Source: Microbacterium sp. zg-B96 (lineage in GTDB: Bacteria > Actinomycetota > Actinomycetes > Actinomycetales > Microbacteriaceae). Taken from it: a stretch of 64,000 nucleotides of DNA. The translations under genes were made by a program, and so were the position numbers. The notes beneath the pieces are model-generated. The model saw only the letters and a list, made by a program, of their open reading frames with translations, was not told the origin of the DNA and ran no database searches. The stretch is taken from NCBI RefSeq assembly GCF_030246865.1, contig NZ_CP126738.1:2418001-2482000 (forward strand), read 5' to 3'. Each line of letters starts with the position of its first letter. Within the stretch, counting starts at the first letter, position 1. Below are positions 50,322 through 57,997 of this stretch, piece by piece.

Positions 50322-51292
50322 CCGAGCTCGACACTCGCGAGGTCGTCACCCGCTCTGTCGAGCGCCGTCGGGGGTCATTCCGACGGAACGACCCCCCACG
50401 GGTCGGTAACGGCGCTGCTGGCGTCAAGCCGCGCCAGTGGTACCAGTGGTGGTTCGCGTTGCCGGCCGCCGTGCTCGTGCTGTTCTTCTTCTTCGTCCCC
50501 TTCATCGCGAACGCGTTCTTCGCGTTCACGCAGTGGACCGGGTACAGCTCGGTCATCACGTTCAATGGGCTGCAGAACTTCCAGAACCTGATCGATCGCG
50601 GCGTGCTCTGGCAGGCTACGCTGATCACCCTTGTGTACGCGGTGATCGGGATGGTCACACAGAACGCCGTCGGGCTGTCACTGGCAAAGGCGCTGCAGCA
50701 CACCGGGCGAGCGAACACCGTTTTCCGCTCCATCTTCTTCATCCCCGTGCTCATCTCGCCGCTCGCAGCGGGCTATATCTGGAAGGCGCTGCTGCAGCCC
50801 GAGGGGTTCGTCAACGACGTCATCTCGCTGTTCGTTCCCGGCGACTTCACCTTCGCCTGGCTCGGCAACGCGGTCACCGCACTGATCGCGGTCGCGTGCA
50901 TCGACGCGTGGAAGTGGAGCGGCATGGCGACCCTGGTGTACATCGCCGGGCTCAACCGCATCCCCGGGCAGCTGGTCGAAGCGGCGACGCTCGACGGGGC
51001 CGGGGCGTGGCGGCGATTCTGGGCTATCGAGTTCCCGCTGCTCGCTCCCGCCTTCACCTTCAACATCGTGATCACCTTCGTGGGAGCGTTCAGCGCCTTC
51101 GACGGTATCGTCGCGACCACCGGTGGGGGTCCGGGTACCGCGACCACGGTGCTGAACAAGGCCGCCTACGACCAGTACGGCCAGGGTCTTTTCGGCACCG
51201 CGAGCGCCCTGAACTTCGTGGTGGCACTGCTCGTGATCTGCACCGCGATCCCCCTGATCGCCTGGATGCGCAAGCGTGAGGAACGGATGTGA
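50318..51292 (+). CDS. ABC sugar permease, MalF/UgpA type
   Basis: 324 residues from GTG 50318, overlapping the binding-protein stop. Six membrane helices, starting WWFALPAAVLVLFFFFVPFI. The cytoplasmic EAA loop is intact: VEAATLDGAGAWRRFWAIEF. It forms the channel with the next gene product. No ATPase gene is in the operon, so a shared MsiK-type ATPase is expected. Confidence 0.93.
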   Translation: MTELDTREVVTRSVERRRGSFRRNDPPRVGNGAAGVKPRQWYQWWFALPAAVLVLFFFFVPFIANAFFAFTQWTGYSSVITFNGLQNFQNLIDRGVLWQATLITLVYAVIGMVTQNAVGLSLAKALQHTGRANTVFRSIFFIPVLISPLAAGYIWKALLQPEGFVNDVISLFVPGDFTFAWLGNAVTALIAVACIDAWKWSGMATLVYIAGLNRIPGQLVEAATLDGAGAWRRFWAIEFPLLAPAFTFNIVITFVGAFSAFDGIVATTGGGPGTATTVLNKAAYDQYGQGLFGTASALNFVVALLVICTAIPLIAWMRKREERM

Positions 51293-52164
51293 GCGCGACA
51301 CAGGCACTGACCGTCGGCGCGGGCCGCGGCATCGCGCGGCCTCGCCCGGGGAGCATCGTGAAGTACACCTTGCTCTCTGTGTTCGCGCTGCCGTGGGTGG
51401 TCCTGCCGCTGTGGATGCTGCTGGTGAATTCGGTCAAGTCCGAGGGTGAGGCGGCCGTCCCGACTCTCGGACTGCCGAGCGAGTGGGCGGCCTGGGAGAA
51501 CTACGCGACCGTCATCAGTGACGGGAACTATTTCACGGCGTTGCGCAACAGCCTGTTGGTCGCAGTGCCCTCCATCGCGCTAATCATCCTGCTGGGGTCC
51601 ATGGCGGCCTGGGCCTACGCCCGGACTTCGTCCATGTCGCTCAAGACCTTGTACTTCGTTTCCGCGCTGTCGATCATCCTGCCGCCGGCCATCATTCCTT
51701 CGGTGTTCGTACTTACGCAGGTGGGTTTGAACGGATCGATGCTGGGCTACGCGCTCACGATCATCGGAACCAGGCTGGGGGTGGTGGTCTTCATCGCGAC
51801 GGGGTTCGTTCAGGCCCTCCCGACCAGCTATGAGGAGGCCGCGCAGATCGACGGCGCGAACCGCTGGCAGATCTACTGGCACGTCGTCCTGCCGTTGCTC
51901 GCACCTGTGCTGTTCACCGCGGCGGTGCTACTGGTGATCTCGGTATGGAACGACTTCTTCTTCGCGCTGTTCCTGCTGCAGGGGAGCGAATCGGCGACTT
52001 TGCCGCTCGCGCTGTACCAGTTCGCCAACTCGGGGACTTACGGCGTCCGGTGGAACCTCGTTTTCGCGAACGTCGTGCTCACGAGCGTGCCGCTTCTCAT
52101 CGCCTACATCTTCTTGCAGCGCCGGGTCCTGGCGGGGCTGACCGAGGGCGGGGTGACCGGCTGA
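51289..52164 (+). CDS. ABC sugar permease, MalG/UgpE type
   Basis: 291 residues from GTG 51289 with a GTGA overlap. Six membrane helices (first FALPWVVLPLWMLLVNSVKS); EAA loop YEEAAQIDGANRWQIYWHVV intact. It ends in a basic tail after AYIFLQRRVLAGLTEGG. It pairs with the preceding permease in a CUT1-family importer. The oxidase gene follows 135 bp downstream. Confidence 0.93.
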   Translation: MSATQALTVGAGRGIARPRPGSIVKYTLLSVFALPWVVLPLWMLLVNSVKSEGEAAVPTLGLPSEWAAWENYATVISDGNYFTALRNSLLVAVPSIALIILLGSMAAWAYARTSSMSLKTLYFVSALSIILPPAIIPSVFVLTQVGLNGSMLGYALTIIGTRLGVVVFIATGFVQALPTSYEEAAQIDGANRWQIYWHVVLPLLAPVLFTAAVLLVISVWNDFFFALFLLQGSESATLPLALYQFANSGTYGVRWNLVFANVVLTSVPLLIAYIFLQRRVLAGLTEGGVTG

Positions 52165-52299
52165 GCATGCGGGAGACCGGTTCGTGGGATGACCCTGCCC
52201 AAGCGGTGGGCGTCGTCAGCGCGCTCGATTTCGTAACTGGTCAGCGTCCCCGGCGTCGATAGGGGCGAGCATGCAATCTCAGACATCTTGGAGAACACG

Positions 52300-53886
52300 A
52301 TGACATCACCTCAGCTTCACCTCTTCCTCGACCGTGCGCGCGGAATCGTCGGCGAAGCGCACGTGTACGCGTCGGACGACGAACGGCTGGACACCCTGCG
52401 CGACCGGTTCGGCGCCTACTACGAGACCGAGCACGAGCCCCGCCCGGGCGGGGCCGTGCGCCCCGCCTCTACGGAGGAGGTGCAGGCAATCGTGCGGCTG
52501 GCCAACGAGACCGGCGTGGCGCTGTGGACGAGTTCGCGGGGCCGCAACTTCGGCTACGGCGGGCCGGCGCCGGTTCGTCGCGGGGATGTCGCGCTCGACT
52601 TGCAGCGCATGAACCGCATCCTGGAGATCGACGAGAAGCGCGCCTACGCTGTCGTGGAGCCCGGGGTGGCCACCGGTGAGCTGCTCGCAGAGATCGAGCG
52701 GCGCGGCCTGAAGCTGTGGCCGGGCACGACGTCGTCCCCGTACTCGAGCATCATCGGCAACGCGCTGGAGCGCGGGATCGGCTACGACATCATGTCCGAG
52801 CGCTTCGAGTCGTTGTGCGGGCTCGAGGTCGTCCTCGCCGACGGCACGCTGGTGCGCACCGGGTCCGGGTCGATGGACGGCTCGACCGTGTGGCACGAGA
52901 ACAAGTACGGCTACGGCCCGATCGTTGATGGACTGTTCTCGCAGTCGAACTTCGGGATCGTGACGAAGGCCGGATTCTGGCTGAGCCCCGAGCCGGCGGC
53001 ATTCCGCCACTCCGAGCTGTACCTCGAGGACTTCAGCCGGATGGCGGAGTTCATGGACATCCTCGGCGACCTGCGTCGGCGCCGCATCCTCGAGAATGGG
53101 GTCAGTAGCGGACCGGACTTCCCCGCCAGCGCGCCGGGTGATGTGCCCCCGCCACACGACGCTGCTCCGGCCGGCCCACCACCTCAGCGCCTGCGCTCTC
53201 GCCTCGGCTGGCACGGCCCCCGCTCCGTCATCGACGCAAAGTGGGAGGCGACGCTCGCGGCGCTCCAGGGCATCGATGGACTCACATACGACACCGCGGT
53301 GTACGAGGCGCCCTACGACTACACGATGTGGAATGCGAACGCGCGGATGGCCGCGGGGCTTCCGACCGACCTCGAGGAACCAGACTGGGAGAACGCGCAC
53401 TACGGCCTGTTCATCGCCCCGGTCATTCCGAACATTGGAGAGGCATACGTCGAGGTATGGAACCTCATCAACGAGGTGTTCGAGCGACACGGTCGCGTGG
53501 GAGGTATGCCGCCCGGGTTCCACATGCACTCCGCGCGCTCGCTCGTCGTGATCCCGCCGGTGCCGCTCAAGGGGATGCCGATGCTTCCGAACCGCGGTGC
53601 GGATATCGACAACGCGGTGTCGGTTGCGCTGGTGTCCGATCTCATTCACGAGTGCGCGCAGCGCGGCTGGACCGAGTATCGCGCCGGCACGCTGTTCATG
53701 GACCAGGTGCTCGCCGAGCAGGACTTCGCCGGCGGAACCAGGGCGGAGCTCTACGAGCGCATCAAGAACGCCCTCGACCCGAACGGCATCCTGAGCCCGG
53801 GCAAGTCCGGCATCTGGGGCAGCGCCACTCGGCCCGCCTCAGCCGCCCCTGGCGTGCGCTTCGGCGTCGCGCGGTCGGAGGACTGA
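52300..53886 (+). CDS. FAD-linked oxidase of the vanillyl-alcohol oxidase / 4-cresol dehydrogenase family
   Basis: 528 residues from ATG 52300 with TTGGAG 7 nt upstream. FAD-binding PCMH domain: SSRGRNFGYGGPAPV, YAVVEPGVATGELLAEIE, GTTSSPYSSIIGNALERGIG, then the cap-linked segment HENKYGYGPIVDGLFSQSNF, the layout of vanillyl-alcohol oxidase, eugenol oxidase and p-cresol methylhydroxylase. These oxidise para-substituted phenols. A proline-rich insert (VPPPHDAAPAGPPPQR, near residue 285-300) resembles the tail of the next gene product. No signal peptide. It shares the operon with the importer, so its substrate may enter through it. Confidence 0.88.
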   Translation: MTSPQLHLFLDRARGIVGEAHVYASDDERLDTLRDRFGAYYETEHEPRPGGAVRPASTEEVQAIVRLANETGVALWTSSRGRNFGYGGPAPVRRGDVALDLQRMNRILEIDEKRAYAVVEPGVATGELLAEIERRGLKLWPGTTSSPYSSIIGNALERGIGYDIMSERFESLCGLEVVLADGTLVRTGSGSMDGSTVWHENKYGYGPIVDGLFSQSNFGIVTKAGFWLSPEPAAFRHSELYLEDFSRMAEFMDILGDLRRRRILENGVSSGPDFPASAPGDVPPPHDAAPAGPPPQRLRSRLGWHGPRSVIDAKWEATLAALQGIDGLTYDTAVYEAPYDYTMWNANARMAAGLPTDLEEPDWENAHYGLFIAPVIPNIGEAYVEVWNLINEVFERHGRVGGMPPGFHMHSARSLVVIPPVPLKGMPMLPNRGADIDNAVSVALVSDLIHECAQRGWTEYRAGTLFMDQVLAEQDFAGGTRAELYERIKNALDPNGILSPGKSGIWGSATRPASAAPGVRFGVARSED

Positions 53887-53887
53887 C

Positions 53888-54802
53888 ATGCGCGTAGGCA
53901 ACCTTGGTGGCCGCGCCGTGGTCATCGACGGCGACCGTGCCGTCGACGTCGCCGTCGCGAGCGACGGTCGCTTCGGACCGGATCCCATGGACGTGCTTGC
54001 GGCGTGGCCGGACTTCGCTTCCTGGGCGGGGTCCGCCACTCTGCCCGCCGGCGAGCCGTTCGACGAGACCGACCTGCTCGCGCCGGTGCCGCGGCCCGCG
54101 CAGGTGTTCACGCTCATGACGAACCACCCCGACGGCGCAGCGCTGCCCGGCATGAGCATCCCGGAAGAGCTCATCGTGCTGACGAAGTTCCGCTCGTCAC
54201 TGACCGGCCCGTTCGAGGACGTGTCGCTCGGCGGGCCGATGGTGGACTACGAGACCGCGGTCGTGGTGGCCGTCGGCCGTGGCGGTCGGGGCATCCCGGC
54301 CGACGAGGCGTGGGACCACGTGGCGGGGGTCTGCGTCGGTCAGGACCTCAGCGACCGGGACCGGATGCTGCACGCTTCCGTGCCTCAGCAGTTCAGCATG
54401 GCCAAGTCCTTCGCAGGCGCGGGTCCGTTCGGCCCGTACCTCGTTACGCCGGACGAATTCGACGACCCAGACGACATCCCCTATAGCGCCACCCTGGAAG
54501 GACCGGGGGTGGACGGGGTACTGACCGTGCAGGCGGCCTCGACCGGGGAGCTTGTGTACGGCGTTCCGGAGGTGATCGCCCGGCTGTCCGAGACGGTCGA
54601 GCTGCTGCCCGGCGACCTCATCTTCATGGGCACCCCGAGAGGCATTGGTCTGGCGCGCGGCCAGTTGCTGCGCCCGGGCGTCGTGCTCACCAGCATCCTC
54701 GATGACGTGGCCCGGATGCGGACGACGTTCAGCTCGCAGCTCGATCCCTTCCCGGTTCCGCCCCCGCCGCCCGGCGCTCCGGCCGGACCGCCACCTCGGT
54801 AA
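53888..54802 (+). CDS. Fumarylacetoacetate hydrolase-family protein
   Basis: 304 residues; ATG 53888 lies 2 bp after the oxidase stop. FAH fold: a beta-rich N-terminus, then GGPMVDYETAVVVAVGRGG (catalytic acidic segment) and ELLPGDLIFMGTPRGIGLAR near the C-terminus, typical of enzymes that hydrolyse acylpyruvates or decarboxylate ring-cleavage products. The family usually ends shortly after this; here a Pro-rich tail DPFPVPPPPPGAPAGPPPR is added, similar to the insert in the adjacent oxidase. The metal triad lies in the VDYETAV region. Substrate unknown; it should act after the oxidase. Confidence 0.87.
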   Translation: MRVGNLGGRAVVIDGDRAVDVAVASDGRFGPDPMDVLAAWPDFASWAGSATLPAGEPFDETDLLAPVPRPAQVFTLMTNHPDGAALPGMSIPEELIVLTKFRSSLTGPFEDVSLGGPMVDYETAVVVAVGRGGRGIPADEAWDHVAGVCVGQDLSDRDRMLHASVPQQFSMAKSFAGAGPFGPYLVTPDEFDDPDDIPYSATLEGPGVDGVLTVQAASTGELVYGVPEVIARLSETVELLPGDLIFMGTPRGIGLARGQLLRPGVVLTSILDDVARMRTTFSSQLDPFPVPPPPPGAPAGPPPR

Positions 54803-54892
54803 AACGAGCAGGAGGAATCAAGGCGCGCGCGCGGCACGGGGACGAACAGGGTCGACTCCCCTGCCGCGACGGAACCGACCGGTGGACTCGCC

Positions 54893-55001
54893 GGGCAGAA
54901 GAGTGGCGGCATCCCATGGGGGGAATGGGATGCCGCCAGGGCAACGAACACCGTCCGGGGGGAGGACGGGCGTTGCATATGCCAGAATTTGAATTCGGCT
55001 G
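54893..55001 (-). ncRNA. 6C-like RNA, copy 2
   Basis: Same layout as copy 1: stem CCGTCC/GGACGG with loop UCCCCCC (54951-54969) and a 13-bp stem GGCGGCATCCCAT/ATGGGATGCCGCC with loop UCCCCCC (54905-54937). The promoter is better than in copy 1: -35 TTGGTG (55036-55031), 17-bp spacer, -10 TATGCT (55013-55008). The block ACGAACACCGTCC and the hairpins are almost identical between copies while flanks have diverged, so selection acts on structure. It lies between the FAH-type and acetyl-CoA synthetase genes. Confidence 0.88.
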
Positions 55002-55182
55002 GGCCCGAGCATACAAACCTCTACGCGCCGCACCAAATATGCGCGCCGTTTCAAAGCAGATTCGTCTCGTCGCGGCGCGCGCCACCCACTATCGGCGGTA
55101 GTGACCGCGCCGCGTCGCTGCATAGAGTGACCCGCGATGACCGAAGACCCGTCATCGCCGACCCGCAAAGGAGCGCGCCGAC

Positions 55183-57153
55183 ATGAGCAGCCAGATCGAC
55201 CACCTGCTGAACGAGACCCGCCGGTTCGCTCCGGCCGAGGATTTCGCGGCCAACGCCGTGGCGACCGCCGAGCTGTACGAGCAGGCCGCGGGCGACCGGG
55301 AGGGATTCTGGGCGACCCAGGCCCGCGAGCTGCTGCACTGGGACACCCCATTCACGCAGGTGCTCGACTGGTCGAACCCGCCGTTTGCGACCTGGTTCGC
55401 CGACGGCGAGCTGAACGTGGCATACAACTGCCTCGACCGTCACGTCGAAGCGGGCAACGGCGACCGGGTGGCGCTGTTGTGGGAGGGCGAGCCGGGCGAC
55501 GAGCGCCGCGTCACGTACGCCGAGCTCACCGACGAGGTCAAACGCCTCGCCAACGTGTTCACCGACCTCGGCGTGGTCGCCGGTGACCGCGTCGCGATCT
55601 ACCTGCCGATGATCCCCGAGGCGGTGGCGGCCATGCTCGCCGTCGCCCGCGTCGGCGCCGTCCACTCGGTGGTGTTCGGGGGGTTCTCCGCCGACAGCCT
55701 GCGCACCCGCATCGACGACGCTGGCGCGAAGCTCGTGATCACCGCCGACGGCGGGTACCGCAAGGGAAAGGTGTCGCCGCTGAAGACCGCGGTGGATCTC
55801 GCCCTGGCCGGACGCAACGGCAGCGGCACCCAAGAGACCGTCGAGCACGTGCTGGTGGTCCGTCGCGGCGGCAACGAGGTGGAGTGGACCGAGGGCCGCG
55901 ACCTGTGGTGGCACGACGTCGTGCCCGCGGCCTCGGCCGACCACACGGCGCAGCCGTTCCCCGCCGAGAACCCGCTGTTCATCCTGTACACGTCGGGGAC
56001 GACGGGTAAGCCCAAAGGCATCCTGCACACCTCTGGCGGGTACCTCACGCAGACGACCTTCACGAACAAAGTGGTGCACGACCTGCACCCCGAAACCGAC
56101 GTGTTCTGGTGCACGGCCGACATCGGCTGGGTGACCGGGCACAGCTACGTCGTGTACGGGCCGCTGTCCAACGGCGCGACGCAGGTGCTTTACGAAGGCA
56201 CCCCCGACATGCCGCATCCGGGCCGCTGGTGGGAGATCGTCGAGAAGTACAAGGTGTCGATCCTCTACACCGCCCCCACCGCGATCCGGTCGTTCATGAA
56301 GATCGGGCGCGAGGTGCCGCAGCGCTTCGATCTGTCATCGCTGCGGCTGCTCGGCTCGGTGGGGGAACCCATCAACCCCGAGGCGTGGATGTGGTACCGC
56401 AAGATCATCGGCGGCAAGACCACCCCGATCGTGGACACGTGGTGGCAGACCGAGACCGGCGCGATCATGATCTCGGCGCTGCCGGGAGTGACCGAGACCA
56501 AGCCGGGTTCGGCGCAGGTGGCTCTTCCCGGCATCGCGATCGACGTCGTCGACGAGGACGGCACGCACGTCGGCAACGGCAACGGCGGGCTGCTCGTGGT
56601 GACCGAGCCCTGGCCCAGCATGCTGCGCGGCATCTGGGGCGACCCGGACCGGTTCGTCGAGACCTACTGGGAGAAGTTCCGCACGCAGGGCTACTACTTC
56701 GCCGGCGACGGCGCACGCCTGGACGACGACGGCGACGTGTGGCTGATGGGCCGCGTTGACGACGTCATGAACGTGTCGGGGCACCGGCTGTCGACGACCG
56801 AGATCGAATCCGCCCTCGTCGGGAACGAGGCGGTTGCCGAGGCGGCGGTGGTCGGCGCCTCGGACGAGACGACCGGACAGGCCGTGGTGGCGTTCGTCAT
56901 CATCAAGCAGAGCTACCTGTCGGCGCACTCCCCCGCCGGCTTGGCCGGCGGGCTGCGTACCTGGGTGAGCGAGCAGATCGGCCCGATCGCCCGCCCCCGC
57001 GACGTGTACATCGTGGGCGAGCTGCCCAAGACACGCTCCGGCAAGATCATGCGGCGCCTGCTGCGGGACGTGGCCGAAGGCCGCGAGGTGGGCGACACCA
57101 CGACGCTGGCCGACACCGCCGTCATGAGCGTCATCAGTGCGCAGGTGCGCTGA
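55183..57153 (+). CDS. acs: Acetyl-CoA synthetase (AMP-forming)
   Basis: 656 residues; ATG 55183 with AAAGGAG 9 nt upstream. P-loop FILYTSGTTGKPKGI, WWQTETGAI (A5 motif) and the C-terminal KTRSGKIMRRLLR with the regulatory acetylatable lysine. Full family length. It activates acetate to acetyl-CoA. It is a single gene after the second 6C-like RNA and faces a convergent RidA gene 50 bp away. Confidence 0.97.
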   Translation: MSSQIDHLLNETRRFAPAEDFAANAVATAELYEQAAGDREGFWATQARELLHWDTPFTQVLDWSNPPFATWFADGELNVAYNCLDRHVEAGNGDRVALLWEGEPGDERRVTYAELTDEVKRLANVFTDLGVVAGDRVAIYLPMIPEAVAAMLAVARVGAVHSVVFGGFSADSLRTRIDDAGAKLVITADGGYRKGKVSPLKTAVDLALAGRNGSGTQETVEHVLVVRRGGNEVEWTEGRDLWWHDVVPAASADHTAQPFPAENPLFILYTSGTTGKPKGILHTSGGYLTQTTFTNKVVHDLHPETDVFWCTADIGWVTGHSYVVYGPLSNGATQVLYEGTPDMPHPGRWWEIVEKYKVSILYTAPTAIRSFMKIGREVPQRFDLSSLRLLGSVGEPINPEAWMWYRKIIGGKTTPIVDTWWQTETGAIMISALPGVTETKPGSAQVALPGIAIDVVDEDGTHVGNGNGGLLVVTEPWPSMLRGIWGDPDRFVETYWEKFRTQGYYFAGDGARLDDDGDVWLMGRVDDVMNVSGHRLSTTEIESALVGNEAVAEAAVVGASDETTGQAVVAFVIIKQSYLSAHSPAGLAGGLRTWVSEQIGPIARPRDVYIVGELPKTRSGKIMRRLLRDVAEGREVGDTTTLADTAVMSVISAQVR

Positions 57154-57203
57154 GCGGCATCCGCCCCACCGGCATCCACTCGGGGAGTGCGTGCGCCGCC
57201 GGC

Positions 57204-57671
57204 TCAGCCGACGATGAAGACCACCTCGACCTCGACCGGGCTGTCCAGCGGCAGCACAGGCACACCAACGGCCGAGCGGGCGTGCCGCCCGGCGTCGCCG
57301 AAGATCTCGCCGAGCACTTCGCTGGCACCGTTTATGACCCCGGGCTGGCCGGTGAATTCCGCAACGGATGCCACGAAGCCGGTGACCTTGAGCACACCGG
57401 CGATGCGGTCGACGCCGCCGACGGCGTCAGCCGCGGCCGCGAGGGCGTTCAGCGCGCACTGCCGCGCGAAGATGGCGGCATCGGCGGCGGGCACGAGGCC
57501 ATGGCCGTCGCCCACCTTTCCGGTCGCCGGCAGGGCGCCGGAGACCATCGGCAACTGGCCGGCGGTGTAGACGAGATCGCCGTGTACCTTCGCCGGTACA
57601 TACGCGGCCACCGGCGGCACGACGGTGGGCAGGTCGATGCCGAGTTCGGCCAGGCGCTGCGTGACGCTCAC
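57204..57671 (-). CDS. RidA-family protein
   Basis: 155 residues from GTG 57671. The fold signature GDLVYTAGQLPMVSGAL, then QCALNALAAAADAVGG and VEVEVVFIV at the end match the RidA/YjgF deaminase family, which clears reactive enamine/imine intermediates. The catalytic Arg of archetypal RidA (in the C-RVEI pattern) is not evident, so it belongs to a divergent subgroup. It follows the DUF4177 gene by 2 bp, so the two are co-transcribed. Confidence 0.85.
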   Translation of the reverse strand: MSVTQRLAELGIDLPTVVPPVAAYVPAKVHGDLVYTAGQLPMVSGALPATGKVGDGHGLVPAADAAIFARQCALNALAAAADAVGGVDRIAGVLKVTGFVASVAEFTGQPGVINGASEVLGEIFGDAGRHARSAVGVPVLPLDSPVEVEVVFIVG

Positions 57672-57673
57672 GG

Positions 57674-57889
57674 TCACTCCTGCTCGAACTGGCGGGCCGC
57701 CTGCGCGGCGGCATCCAACCCGGCGTTGGTCGAGCCACCGCCGGTGGGGCGCTTGAGGTAGGCCACAAGCCCGCCTTCCGGGCCGGTCACCACCTGCACC
57801 AGTTCCCAGCCCTGCTTGCCCCAGTTGTTGAGGATTGCGGCGGTATTGTGGATCAACAGGGGCGTGGTGAGGTATTCCCACGTGGTCAT
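57674..57889 (-). CDS. DUF4177 small protein, 71 aa
   Basis: ATG 57889 with GGAG 5 nt upstream. Sequence MTTWEYLTTPLLIHNTAAIL then NNWGKQGWELVQVV is the DUF4177 signature, followed by GGLVAYLKRP and a short helical tail. No signal peptide. Often found in operons with RidA-type proteins in actinobacteria. Function unknown. It is divergent to the penicillin-binding protein gene. Confidence 0.85.
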   Translation of the reverse strand: MTTWEYLTTPLLIHNTAAILNNWGKQGWELVQVVTGPEGGLVAYLKRPTGGGSTNAGLDAAAQAARQFEQE

Positions 57890-57985
57890 CGCGGCTCCGG
57901 ATCTGAACAGTTCGAGGGTGGTCTCGCCGATACCACAGGGCGCGACGCACGGCATCCTGTCGAGCCTTCGCCCAGGGTTCTGGCT

Positions 57986-57991
57986 TACGAT
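57986..57991 (+). promoter_or_regulatory. -10 box before the penicillin-binding protein
   Basis: TACGAT lies 6 nt before the ATG at 57998, so the message should begin at or next to the start codon. This fits the absence of a ribosome site. No clear -35 is visible. Confidence 0.4.
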
Positions 57992-57997
57992 CAGCCT

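Noticed and set aside
49026..54802. The 6C RNA pair as terminal repeats of a transposon
   Set aside because: No transposase or target-site duplication was seen, and each copy has a promoter and conserved RNA structure, so they are better read as RNA genes.
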